Assembly: GCA_019752335.1 (NCBI GenBank) | Contig: JAIEMJ010000040.1 | Location: 1 to 64,000 of the forward strand | Length of the DNA: 64,000 bases | Direction: 5' to 3' | Source of the DNA: Bryobacteraceae bacterium | GTDB lineage: Bacteria; Acidobacteriota; Terriglobia; Bryobacterales; Bryobacteraceae | Shown: piece after piece, positions 32,309 to 39,992 of the stretch | Layout of the letters: the number at the start of each line of letters is the position of its first letter | Numbering within the stretch: position 1 is the first letter of the stretch | Program-made: the position numbers and the translations under genes | Notes under the pieces: model-generated | What the model was told of the DNA's origin: nothing | Database searches by the model: none | The model's input: only the letters and a program-made list of their open reading frames with translations

Positions 32309-33280
32309 TTGGACGAAATCCTGCAACTCATTCAGCGGCATGGCCCGGCCTTGCTGTTTGGCTTTTGTTTCCTGGAAGCGGCGGGAGTCCCGATTCCCGC
32401 CGCCCTGGCGCTGTTGGCCGGTGGCGCGGCGGCCGCGCAACACGTCGCGGACCTGCGCGTGCTCGCGCTGGCGGGCCTGCTGGGGCTCCTGCTGGGTGAC
32501 GTCATTCTGTACGTCGTCGGGCGCTTCACGGGCTGGTGGCTCCTGGGAATTCTGTGCCGCCTGTCGGCGAACCCCGAATCCTGCATCCTCTCCTCGGCGG
32601 ACCGCTTCTATCGCCAGGGCCGCATCACGCTGCTGCTCGCGAAGTTCGTGCCGGGCTTAAGCGCGCTGGCCGCACCGCTGGCGGGCAGCATGCGCATGCC
32701 CGCCCATGAATTTCTCGTCCTGGATGGCTTAGGGGCGGCGCTCTATGCCGGAGTCTATCTCGCCCTGGGCTACCTGGCCGGCGATGCCGTCAAGCAGTTT
32801 CTCCCGGTGGTGGCGGCGGCCGGGCGCGTGATTGAAGTGGTTGCCGCGCTGGGGCTGGTGGCCTTTCTCGCGTGGCGCTACTGGCAGTCCCACTTTGGCG
32901 CCATGGGCTCGCGAGCCTTGCAGCAGGTGCCGAAGGCCGACGTCAGCGACGTGGCGGCCCACTCGGACGCGGCGGTCTTTGACGTGCGCAGCCACGGTTA
33001 CTACGAGCCCGACGCCCAGCGCATCAAGGGCGCCGTGCGGCTGGAGCCGAACCGCATGGCGACAACGCTGACGGAATTGCCGGAAGGCAAACCCGTCTTT
33101 CTCTATTGCACTTGCTATCGCGAAGCCACCAGTCTGCGCGTGGCGCAGCATCTGCGGCAACTGGGCCACCACCCGGTCGTAATCGAAGGTGGTTTGGAGC
33201 GTTGGCAGAAAGCCGGCCTACCCGTAGAACCCGTTCCCGCGGAAGACATTATTCTGTTGCCGAACTTTGGGCGCAAGTAG
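32309..33280 (+). CDS. DedA-family membrane protein fused to a rhodanese domain
   Basis: A 323-residue fusion. The start is TTG at 32309 with AGGAG 4 bases upstream. Residues 1-195 are a DedA/VTT membrane domain (FCFLEAAGVPIPAALALLAG, GDVILYVVGRFTGWW, FVPGLSALAAPLAGSMRMP), a family of phospholipid flippases. Residues 205-310 form a rhodanese domain with DVRSHGYYEPDAQRIKGAV and the active-site loop YCTCYREATS (Cys267 at the catalytic position). The fusion suggests sulfur or thiol-redox chemistry at the membrane face. Confidence 0.9.
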   Translation: MDEILQLIQRHGPALLFGFCFLEAAGVPIPAALALLAGGAAAAQHVADLRVLALAGLLGLLLGDVILYVVGRFTGWWLLGILCRLSANPESCILSSADRFYRQGRITLLLAKFVPGLSALAAPLAGSMRMPAHEFLVLDGLGAALYAGVYLALGYLAGDAVKQFLPVVAAAGRVIEVVAALGLVAFLAWRYWQSHFGAMGSRALQQVPKADVSDVAAHSDAAVFDVRSHGYYEPDAQRIKGAVRLEPNRMATTLTELPEGKPVFLYCTCYREATSLRVAQHLRQLGHHPVVIEGGLERWQKAGLPVEPVPAEDIILLPNFGRK

Positions 33281-33298
33281 TGCGACACTAGGGGCACG

Positions 33299-33496
33299 AT
33301 GCGTTCCCCACGCTTGTGGGCGGCTTTGGCCGCCTTTAGCCTCATCGGCGGGCTGGCCGCTACCACCCTGGAGGGTAAGTACCGGCAGGCCGTTTTGATT
33401 GTTATATTTGGCTTGGCCGCGCGCTGCGGCATCGCGTATTTGGCGGCCAGCCATACGCCTGAACCACCCGCCACCCAAACACCTGAGCAGCCCTAA
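33299..33496 (+). CDS. Small membrane protein
   Basis: A 65-residue protein 18 bases after the DedA-rhodanese gene, same strand. Two hydrophobic segments (LWAALAAFSLIGGLA and AVLIVIFGLAARCGIAYLA) flank a short charged loop, and a Pro/Thr-rich tail follows. Probably co-transcribed with the upstream gene. Family not recognised. Confidence 0.5.
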   Translation: MRSPRLWAALAAFSLIGGLAATTLEGKYRQAVLIVIFGLAARCGIAYLAASHTPEPPATQTPEQP

Positions 33497-33810
33497 GGTT
33501 GTTCCCCCCACCGCACTGAGACGATCAACCTACTGCTTTCGCGGCATTCCTGCTTCAAGCTAAGAGGCGAAGAAGGTAAGTGATTCCGGTTCCCGTTACC
33601 GCGGCGAACTCGTTTCAGAGTGAAACACAAATCCGACTTGAACCGCTGGGCGGCCGATACGGAACGGCTCGCTTGGGGCCGAAAAGCTCTTTTTTATCAA
33701 CAGGCTTTTTCGGTACACGATTTGTTTTGCCGTTGTCTTCTGGGCGCGAAGCTATTGTTTCTTTTGTAAATTCGGTTCCGCCGGGCCGGACCGACTTAAG
33801 TGAATCTCAA
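33497..33810. other. Gene-free leader region, AT-richer than its surroundings
   Basis: No convincing gene: a frame at 33580-33846 has no family-like features. The stretch contains T-rich runs (TCTTTTTTATC around 33690) and TTTGTAAATT at 33763-33772, repeated exactly at 33939-33948; TACACGA also occurs twice (about 33714 and 33953). It probably belongs to the control region of the sigma gene at 33984. Confidence 0.5.
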
Positions 33811-33835
33811 TGTGGATTCCCTGTGGATAATCCAC
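33811..33835. promoter_or_regulatory. Helically phased GTGGAT repeats with an inverted copy
   Basis: TGTGGATTC at 33811-33819 and TGTGGATAA at 33822-33830 are spaced 11 bases apart, one helical turn; ATCCAC completes an inverted repeat GTGGAT-A-ATCCAC at 33823-33835. TGTGGATAA equals the reverse complement of the consensus DnaA box. It lies about 150 bases before the sigma gene. Reads as a protein-binding site; which protein is unknown. Confidence 0.45.
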
Positions 33836-33883
33836 TTGGCCTCTGATTGGCCCCGGGATTGCCTTTAGAAGCGCAGACGGATG

Positions 33884-33903
33884 ACTTACCTGTCCCGGTA
33901 AGT
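33884..33903. promoter_or_regulatory. 7-bp inverted repeat upstream of the sigma gene
   Basis: ACTTACC (33884-33890) and GGTAAGT (33897-33903) pair perfectly around TGTCCC. It sits 80 bases before the start codon and could be an operator or a stem in the 5' leader RNA. Confidence 0.4.
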
Positions 33904-33983
33904 TGGACGCGGGGCTCCCCCCGAAAGTTCCTTGTCCGTTTGTAAATTGCCGTACACGACTTCAGGAGATTAGAGCCACCATC

Positions 33984-35054
33984 ATGAGAGCCAGAGCCAC
34001 CGCAGCCGTCCAGAGCAAAATCAAAACGGTCTCTCCGCCCGTCCGGGAAGTTTCTCCCTCCCGTCCACCGGCCCGCACGCCGGTAAAGAGCTTCCCCGCG
34101 CGTTCCAGCCGCGCGCGGACGCGGGTAGACGATGCGGAAATGGAGGACCCTCGTCTGATGCGCGGCACTTGCGCGGTGGCCTTTGAAGAGCCCGCTCTCG
34201 ATCAGGAAGAAGACGAGCAGGACGACCTCGACCTGGGGTCTCCGTTCGATAGCGCGCCGGGCACCGCCACGGCAGGCCTGGCGGAACTCGAAGCCCTGGT
34301 GGCGCACGAAGCGCCCGCGCCCCTCTCCACCGATCCCCGGGCGATGCGCGATCAGGTGGTGGTCGACCATCTGCCGCTGGTGCGCGCCATTGCGATTCGC
34401 GTCCACGAGAATCTGCCCGTCCACGTCGAACTCGACGACCTGATTCACGCGGGCATCATGGGCCTGTTTGACGCCTCGGGCAAATACGATCCGGAGAAGA
34501 AGGTGGCTTTCTCCAGTTACGCCAAGCATCGCATCAAGGGCGCGATTCTCGACAGCCTGCGCCAACTCGATTGGGCCTCCCGCGATCTGCGCCGCCGCCA
34601 CAAGCAGGTGGAGCAAGTCACCCGCGACCTGGCGTCCACGCTGCACCGCAACCCCACCGAAGCTGAGATCGCCGCCAAAATGGGCGTCGAGGTGGACCGC
34701 TGGCGCCAGATGATGCTCGACCTCCGCAACGTCGGCCTCGTCTCGGCCTCCACTCGCGGCAGCGAGCACGAAGACCTCCCCGCGCCGGACTTCCCTTCCA
34801 AGCCCGAAACCCAACCCGACTCCATGTGCGCCCGTGAGCAACTCCGCGACATGCTCGGTATCGCCATGCAAGTCCTACCCGAGCGGTACCAGCGCGTAGT
34901 ACTCCTGTACTACACCAACGAACTGACCATGAAGGAAATTGGCACCCAGTTGGGCATCAATGAGAGCCGCGTCTCCCAAATTCACAAATCCGCCCTCGAA
35001 AAGATGGCCACCGCGCTCCAGCAAGCGGGAATCACTTCCAGTAAGGCATTTTAG
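33984..35054 (+). CDS. FliA/WhiG-type (sigma-28 family) RNA polymerase sigma factor
   Basis: A 356-residue group 3 sigma factor. About 110 N-terminal residues form a low-complexity, first basic then acidic extension that ordinary FliA proteins lack. The core has region 2 (HLPLVRAIAIRVHENLPVHV, LDDLIHAGIMGLFDASGKYD, FSSYAKHRIKGAILDSLRQL), region 3 (SRDLRRRHKQVEQVTRDLAS) and region 4 (ERYQRVVLLYYTNELTMKEI, GINESRVSQIHKSAL). Start ATG 33984; AGGAG at 33964 is 15 bases away, so translation may be weak or regulated. No flagellar gene is in the window. Confidence 0.9.
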   Translation: MRARATAAVQSKIKTVSPPVREVSPSRPPARTPVKSFPARSSRARTRVDDAEMEDPRLMRGTCAVAFEEPALDQEEDEQDDLDLGSPFDSAPGTATAGLAELEALVAHEAPAPLSTDPRAMRDQVVVDHLPLVRAIAIRVHENLPVHVELDDLIHAGIMGLFDASGKYDPEKKVAFSSYAKHRIKGAILDSLRQLDWASRDLRRRHKQVEQVTRDLASTLHRNPTEAEIAAKMGVEVDRWRQMMLDLRNVGLVSASTRGSEHEDLPAPDFPSKPETQPDSMCAREQLRDMLGIAMQVLPERYQRVVLLYYTNELTMKEIGTQLGINESRVSQIHKSALEKMATALQQAGITSSKAF

Positions 35055-35151
35055 TACTACTAGCGGTACAGTCACCTGTGGTACATTTTGGGTGAATGAT
35101 ATTTGACTTCCTCATGTAGACTACCTCCAATTGTTCGACATGAGAGAACCC

Positions 35152-35188
35152 GAAGCCCGAACGCAGCAATGCTTTCGGGCTTCTTTCT
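35152..35188 (+). terminator. Rho-independent terminator after the sigma gene
   Basis: GAAGCCCGAA (35152-35161) pairs perfectly with TTCGGGCTTC (35174-35183), 12-base loop, then TTTCTTG. Ends the sigma-factor transcript about 100 bases after its stop. Confidence 0.8.
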
Positions 35189-35601
35189 TGTGCGGGTCTA
35201 AGAAGCAATGCTGTTCAGATAACGGTTTCTGCGGGTGCCGAAGGACGCTGCGGACCGCACGTACCCTTCAGGTGACCCTGTGCAACTACTTGTTCTCTAT
35301 CGTGGTTATCGGGCTGCCATCCCTGTTTGGCCCAATGTCTCAGAAATCGCAGGATTCTTGGGGTACGAGAGAGTCCATGCATTCTCGAGTTCAATGGCAC
35401 CGGTAGGTTCCGGCCGCGGTGCGCCACGACGGGTTGGATCCTTCACAGAGGCTCCAGGCTTCGGCGATTCCCACCCCACCAGGCCATTTTCCCGCGTTGT
35501 ACGCAGATCGAGAGCGGGGGCGGGAACCCGAGTGCGCCCCGCGGGAAAATCGGCTTGGCGCGAGTCGGCTTTTTCGGCGGCTTGCCACGTCTTACGTCAG
35601 A
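35189..35601. other. Intergenic stretch without a recognisable gene
   Basis: Several overlapping frames are open here on the plus strand, but none has a ribosome-binding site, a domain or consistent codon use. It probably contains the promoter of the secreted protein at 35602; no clear -35/-10 pair was found. Confidence 0.5.
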
Positions 35602-37041
35602 ATGCTCTTCTTGCGAATGTGGCTCATGAACTTGTGCTGGCTGGGGCTGCTGCCAACTGTGGCGGTAGCTCAGGGATGCGTCGAGGTGGTGCCAGACGAG
35701 GAGTATCATTGCCCCTATCGGGCGATACCACGGGGCTTTGCGAACCTACTGTACCTCGACACTCAAACGCAGTGGCACCACGCTACCAACATGTATCAAC
35801 CTGGTGATCATGGAGTTGGCATCCTGGAGCCGCTCACGCCGTGGGGTTGGTTGGGAGGTCCGATTTCGACGTCGCCCGACTTGGAAAGGCTTATTTTGGC
35901 GCGCTCCAAGCCCTCCTGCCCCGCGGCTCCGAAGCCGGGACCGGGCTTGGACTGTAGCTAGGGAGCGACAATCCCTTGGCTCGTTCAACACGGAACCAGC
36001 ACGGTGCTGTCCTCCAGTGACGCGTGGATTCATATCAACTTACTGCGGCGTTTTGCAAGCCCGAACGCCGTGATTCACGGTTGGAGTTCCTGGCTGCATA
36101 GCGACCTCGCCCTCTTTAATGGTCTAGTTGCAGCGCCCGACGCCCGGCTCACCCCGAGCACCTGTCCGCAGCGCTCTGAGGCTGGCCTGGCGTGCGATGC
36201 GCAGGCGTACACCATCCGCTTCGATGCCAGCCGCATCGTGATTGAGCCCTACGCCAAGGAAGAACTGTGGCAACCGAACGCTCTCACCGGCCGCATCAAC
36301 GCTCAGCCCCCTCGGGAAGACCGCAGTTGTTTCGATGGCCAGCGCCTGACGATCGCGCGCCGTCACTATGACGATGCCGACTTACCCCAGAACTGGGCGT
36401 GGTTCAACACGAGCAATGCGGATGGGACAGGTGAAGCCTGCCGCCAGGACTTGCCGCGGTTACGCATTCCAGTGCTCCGCACCTATGTGGTCGAAGTGGA
36501 CGCGGCTTGCCGCCCCAAGCGCAAGTTGGCGGACCTGTCTCCCGTCCGTTTCCCGCCGGATCAACCGATCCACCGCCAGCTTAGCCTCGACCAGGAATGG
36601 GGCGACATGCTGGCGGCTATCAGCCCCGGAGGAGAGCACGTTGTCGTTGCGTCGAACATCGGGGACCCCTCCCGCCCAAACGACAACTGCGCGGCGTTCG
36701 CGCTGAATCTGAGCGATTCTGCGGATCCCAAAAGTGGCGTCGGTTTGCGTCATGGACAGGTGTGCCGGTTGGGACCAGGAAGAGTCTGCGCGACGCCCGC
36801 CGTTCCTTTGCCGACCGGTGATCTGCCTCCCCACACCGCCTTGCCTTCGTTTTTCACGCCAGGCGAGACCATGCCCGGAGTAGAACTGAGCATCGTGTAC
36901 TCCTTCAATTGGAAAACCCCAACCGTCCAAGTGAACCGCATCGCGCGGGTCGACATGTCCGGGGAAGCATTCGTGTCTCACGTCGTCATTCTGGACCATG
37001 CCGACTACGGGCATCCATTCGCCTCGAGCTGGAGCCATTGA
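35602..37041 (+). pseudogene. Secreted protein of unknown family, split by an in-frame TAG
   Basis: From ATG 35602 a signal peptide (MNLCWLGLLPTVAVAQG) leads into a Cys-containing domain and stops at TAG 35959-35961. The same frame continues without another stop to 37041: GATIPWLVQHGTSTVLSSSD, then a long domain with PRLRIPVLRTYVVEVDAACR and a closing FVSHVVILDHADYGHPFASS. Together the two parts make about 479 residues. The reading frame and codon use look coding on both sides, so a nonsense mutation, a base-call error or readthrough is implied. No family recognised; the second part has no signal peptide or start of its own. Confidence 0.65.
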
Positions 37042-37181
37042 ACGCTATCGTTCCGAGAAATCGCCGGCGTGCTCAGCCCATTGCCGAGATCCACAGGCGC
37101 GCCGGGCAAGCGTAAGCAGCACGCGGTCCGTAAGTCGGGGCGTTTGTTCTAGGCTCAGTGAGCAGTATTGGGTCTAAGGGT

Positions 37182-39329
37182 TTAAAACCGGAGCGTCCAA
37201 CGCAGCTTCACGATCAGCGCGTCGCCCTCCGGGTCGAACTCAAGGCCCGGGCGGGTCAGCACGCGGCGCCAGTTGCGATTCCAGACGGTGATGAATTCGC
37301 GGCCGGGACGGACCGTCCAGAGAAAACGGGTGTTGCCCCCCAGGCTATCCGACGCGCTGTCGTATTGGAAGACGCTGGTGATGGCCAGATTCGGATTCAC
37401 CGCGAGCGCTAACTGCGCCCGGTGCAGGCGCAGTTGGAAATTGCCTTGGGGTAAGCGGCCGGCGTTGTAGTCGGTGGCCAGCAGAACCTCCAAACGTCCC
37501 TGCGGCTCAGAGAAGTCGACGCTGGCCACGACGTTGCGGAGGGTGCCGTTGTAGAAGCCGCCCTCGCGCCACCGGATTTCTCCGCGGACCGGCCGGAAGC
37601 GCGACGTGCTAGCCTCCACGTTGCGCTCGACGAAGGTGTAGCCACCGGCCGGAACCACCGCGCCGCGCGTCACCTCGAACGGCAGCACCAGCACTTCGCG
37701 CTGCGGAATCAGGTTCACTTGGACCTCGTCGCCCGATTCGAAGGTGACGCCCAAGGGCGTAAAGTACCCGCGGCCACTTTCAAGATAGCCGCGCCGGTTA
37801 TCGACGCGCGAGCCGTAGACGTCAAAGAAAAACTGCCGCACAGGGCCACCTGGCCTCGGTCGCGGCGAAAACGACACGCCGCCTTGCCAGCGGCGCGTGC
37901 CGGGCCGGGGCAGGAAGCCCAGCTTGGGATCAAAGTCGCGGCCGAACTCGGCGTAGCGGAACTGACCCCACCAGCGGTCATTGGGAAAGTCAACGGAGAC
38001 GCCGTAGCTCGCGCCCGTGCGCGTATTCGCCTCGCCGTGCGTGCGCGTCTGGCTGCCGAGCGCCCAACCCGAAGCGATCAGATTCTTGTTGGTGAGGAAC
38101 TTCGACGTCCGGTAGACGGCATCGAAGCCGGCCACCGTGTTCGTGCCTTGGCCGGTGGGGTCGCCATTGGTGACCAGCGTACCGATGCGCCATTCCTTTG
38201 AGAGGTCATAGGTCACCCGGCTGGCGGTGAGGGTAGTCGCGGGCAAGCCGAACGCGGCCCGCGTGCGGACCGAGAGCACCCCCACGTTCCAATGGCCCAC
38301 CCGGCCAAGCAGGCGGCCACCCACGTCGATCGGCGTAGGAATCCCGTCGACGAGTCCCACGCGGCGCGAGAAAAAGGGGATCAGGTCTGAGTCGAGGCCG
38401 CTGGCGAATTGGAATTGATTCGAGCCTTCCAGAAAAAACGCCCGTTTCTCAGGGAAAAAGAGCGGGAAACGGGTTGTGTTGAGCTGCCGGAAATCGACTT
38501 CGGTATCGGCGAAGTCCGTATTCGTCGTCAGGACGGCCGTCAGTTGCGGCGTCAGGCGCTGCGTATAGTCCAGGCCGGCGGCGCCACGCCAGTTCAGGCC
38601 ACGGTCGCCAAAGGAGTCCAAGCGGCGGCCCAGGAAGTAGGGCGTCAATTCGATACCGCGGCCCTGCGCGAGCGAGCCGAGGCCGCTGAGTTGACCGGCG
38701 CGCGACAAGTCCGTCAAGTAAGAGTCGAGGGTCGGGCTGGACCAGATCAGGCGCACGCGTTCGCGCGCGACAAAGCGTTCGAAATTCGCACCCCACGGGC
38801 GGCCGGGCCGAAAGGTGAGCGTCCGCGCCGGGATGACGAACTCCGCCGTCCAACCCTCGCCCGAGCGGTGGGTGCGCGCATCCCACAGCCCGTTCCAGTC
38901 GGTGGTGTACTCTTCGGGATTCGCCGAGGCGACCAGGCCATCCTGCCGCGCCCCAGCCGCGTTCACCCGGAACTGATACGCCGTACGGCCATCTCCGAGC
39001 GTGTCCAGCACGATCGCGACGTTGTCGTCGCCTTCGAAGTCGCCGTCGCGGCGCAGCGTATGCGTCGAGATGCGGCCGGGCTGCGGGTCCGTGCAGCGGA
39101 AGGCGACGTAGAGGTGGCCAGAATCGGCCTGCAGTAGGACTTCCGTCGTGAAGGGCGTCGCCGCACCGGGCTTCGGCTCGGCCTGCGTCAACGTCAGGCG
39201 TGTGGCTGGCCCCCACTCCCGTGCTTCCAGCACGCCGTCCAGCCGGATCTTGTTGGCCGCCGGAGCGACATCCGTCTGCGCCCAGGCGAAACTCACGGAC
39301 GCCAGCAAGAGCGCGGGCAAGTACCGCAG
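37182..39329 (-). CDS. Outer-membrane protein with CBM9-like N-terminus and DUF5916 barrel
   Basis: A protein of about 715 residues. An N-terminal carbohydrate-binding-9-like sandwich (IRLDGVLEAREWGPATRLTL, TEVLLQADSGHLYVAFRCTD, GDDNVAIVLDT) is followed by DUF5916, a predicted beta-barrel with FPLFFPEKRAFFLEGSNQFQ and ending KLRWTLRF with terminal Phe. The start is unusual: neither ATG nor GTG is available after the ArsR stop. CTG at 39329 lies 6 bases after AGGAG and yields the clean signal MRYLPALLLASVSFAWAQ; TTG at 39320 would drop the basic residue. It directly follows arsR without a gap, so both are on one transcript. Confidence 0.85.
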   Translation of the reverse strand: MRYLPALLLASVSFAWAQTDVAPAANKIRLDGVLEAREWGPATRLTLTQAEPKPGAATPFTTEVLLQADSGHLYVAFRCTDPQPGRISTHTLRRDGDFEGDDNVAIVLDTLGDGRTAYQFRVNAAGARQDGLVASANPEEYTTDWNGLWDARTHRSGEGWTAEFVIPARTLTFRPGRPWGANFERFVARERVRLIWSSPTLDSYLTDLSRAGQLSGLGSLAQGRGIELTPYFLGRRLDSFGDRGLNWRGAAGLDYTQRLTPQLTAVLTTNTDFADTEVDFRQLNTTRFPLFFPEKRAFFLEGSNQFQFASGLDSDLIPFFSRRVGLVDGIPTPIDVGGRLLGRVGHWNVGVLSVRTRAAFGLPATTLTASRVTYDLSKEWRIGTLVTNGDPTGQGTNTVAGFDAVYRTSKFLTNKNLIASGWALGSQTRTHGEANTRTGASYGVSVDFPNDRWWGQFRYAEFGRDFDPKLGFLPRPGTRRWQGGVSFSPRPRPGGPVRQFFFDVYGSRVDNRRGYLESGRGYFTPLGVTFESGDEVQVNLIPQREVLVLPFEVTRGAVVPAGGYTFVERNVEASTSRFRPVRGEIRWREGGFYNGTLRNVVASVDFSEPQGRLEVLLATDYNAGRLPQGNFQLRLHRAQLALAVNPNLAITSVFQYDSASDSLGGNTRFLWTVRPGREFITVWNRNWRRVLTRPGLEFDPEGDALIVKLRWTLRF

Positions 39330-39758
39330 TCAACGCTCCTGCTGTTGGACCGTCGCGCGCGGGCCCGCTCCGCCTTCCGGCTTCTCCGGCTTCTTCTCTT
39401 GCTTTTCGCCAGGACTCCACAATGGTTTCGACTTCGCCACCGCCTCGCGGATCTGCCCATCCATCTGGATCTCTGCCGCTAGGAATTCAAAACCCTCCCG
39501 CAGCCACTGCGCGATCCTCGGCTGCACCAGCCGATAAAAAACATACCGGCCCTCGCGGCGCTCCACCACCACGCGATGCGAGCGCAGCACCGAAAGATGC
39601 TGCGAAACCCGGGAATGGCTCACCTCCAGGACAGCTTGCAGACTGTTCACGTCCAGTTCGCGGTCGCTCAGCTCCTGCACGATCCGAATCCGGTGCGGAT
39701 GCGCTAACACTCCCATCAGATCCGCCATCTCTTTACTCACCAGCACGCGTGAAGGCAT
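39330..39758 (-). CDS. ArsR/SmtB-family winged-helix repressor
   Basis: A 142-residue regulator. The winged helix spans residues 10-95: LMGVLAHPHRIRIVQELSDR, the recognition helix in VLEVSHSRVSQHLSVLRSHR, and the wing VVVERREGRYVFYRL. The C-terminal 40 residues are a Lys/Glu/Pro-rich tail. Metal-binding CxC is absent, so the signal is probably not arsenic or zinc through the usual site. It is co-transcribed with the DUF5916 gene and divergent from the type I secretion operon; the inverted repeat at 39808-39828 is its obvious candidate operator. Confidence 0.88.
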   Translation of the reverse strand: MPSRVLVSKEMADLMGVLAHPHRIRIVQELSDRELDVNSLQAVLEVSHSRVSQHLSVLRSHRVVVERREGRYVFYRLVQPRIAQWLREGFEFLAAEIQMDGQIREAVAKSKPLWSPGEKQEKKPEKPEGGAGPRATVQQQER

Positions 39759-39802
39759 ATGAAGATTCCCTGTGCTTACCCCTTCGCCGCCCCCCCAAGG
39801 GC

Positions 39803-39831
39803 TTGACTTAAAGGTTTAGCTTCTTTAATAT
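39803..39831 (+). promoter_or_regulatory. Strong sigma-70-like promoter with embedded inverted repeat
   Basis: TTGACT (39803-39808), a 17-base spacer and TAATAT (39826-39831) make a near-consensus plus-strand promoter for the ABC/HlyD/TolC operon, about 160 bases before its start codon. TTAAAG (39808-39813) and CTTTAA (39823-39828) form a perfect inverted repeat that covers the spacer, positioned where a repressor such as the divergent ArsR protein would block polymerase. The remainder of 39759-39992 shows nothing else. Confidence 0.65.
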
Positions 39832-39992
39832 AACAGAAAAGGGTACGGATTGCGAGCGGCAACACTTTCCGCTCTCCCACCATTAAGTTTTCGAATCACT
39901 CTAAACTAAGAACAGAACCCAGGAATCATGCAGCGTAGCGTCCGAGTCCACATCCTCTCAACCTTAGAAACCCTCCCGCCGGAGCGCGCGCG

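Noticed and set aside
33822-33830. Perfect consensus DnaA box, possible origin of replication
   Set aside because: One exact 9-mer is expected by chance about every other window of this size; no dnaA, dnaN or cluster of boxes is nearby. Kept only as part of a repeat-containing control region.
33580-33846. 88-codon plus-strand frame upstream of the sigma gene
   Set aside because: Covers the repeat-rich control region, lacks coding character and a ribosome-binding site.
35235-35807. 190-codon plus-strand open frame
   Set aside because: No ribosome-binding site, no domain, overlaps the signal-peptide-bearing frame at 35602, composition like non-coding sequence.
35959-35961. TAG as a pyrrolysine codon
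   Set aside because: No pyl genes are seen and the system is not expected in this lineage; mutation or error is simpler.
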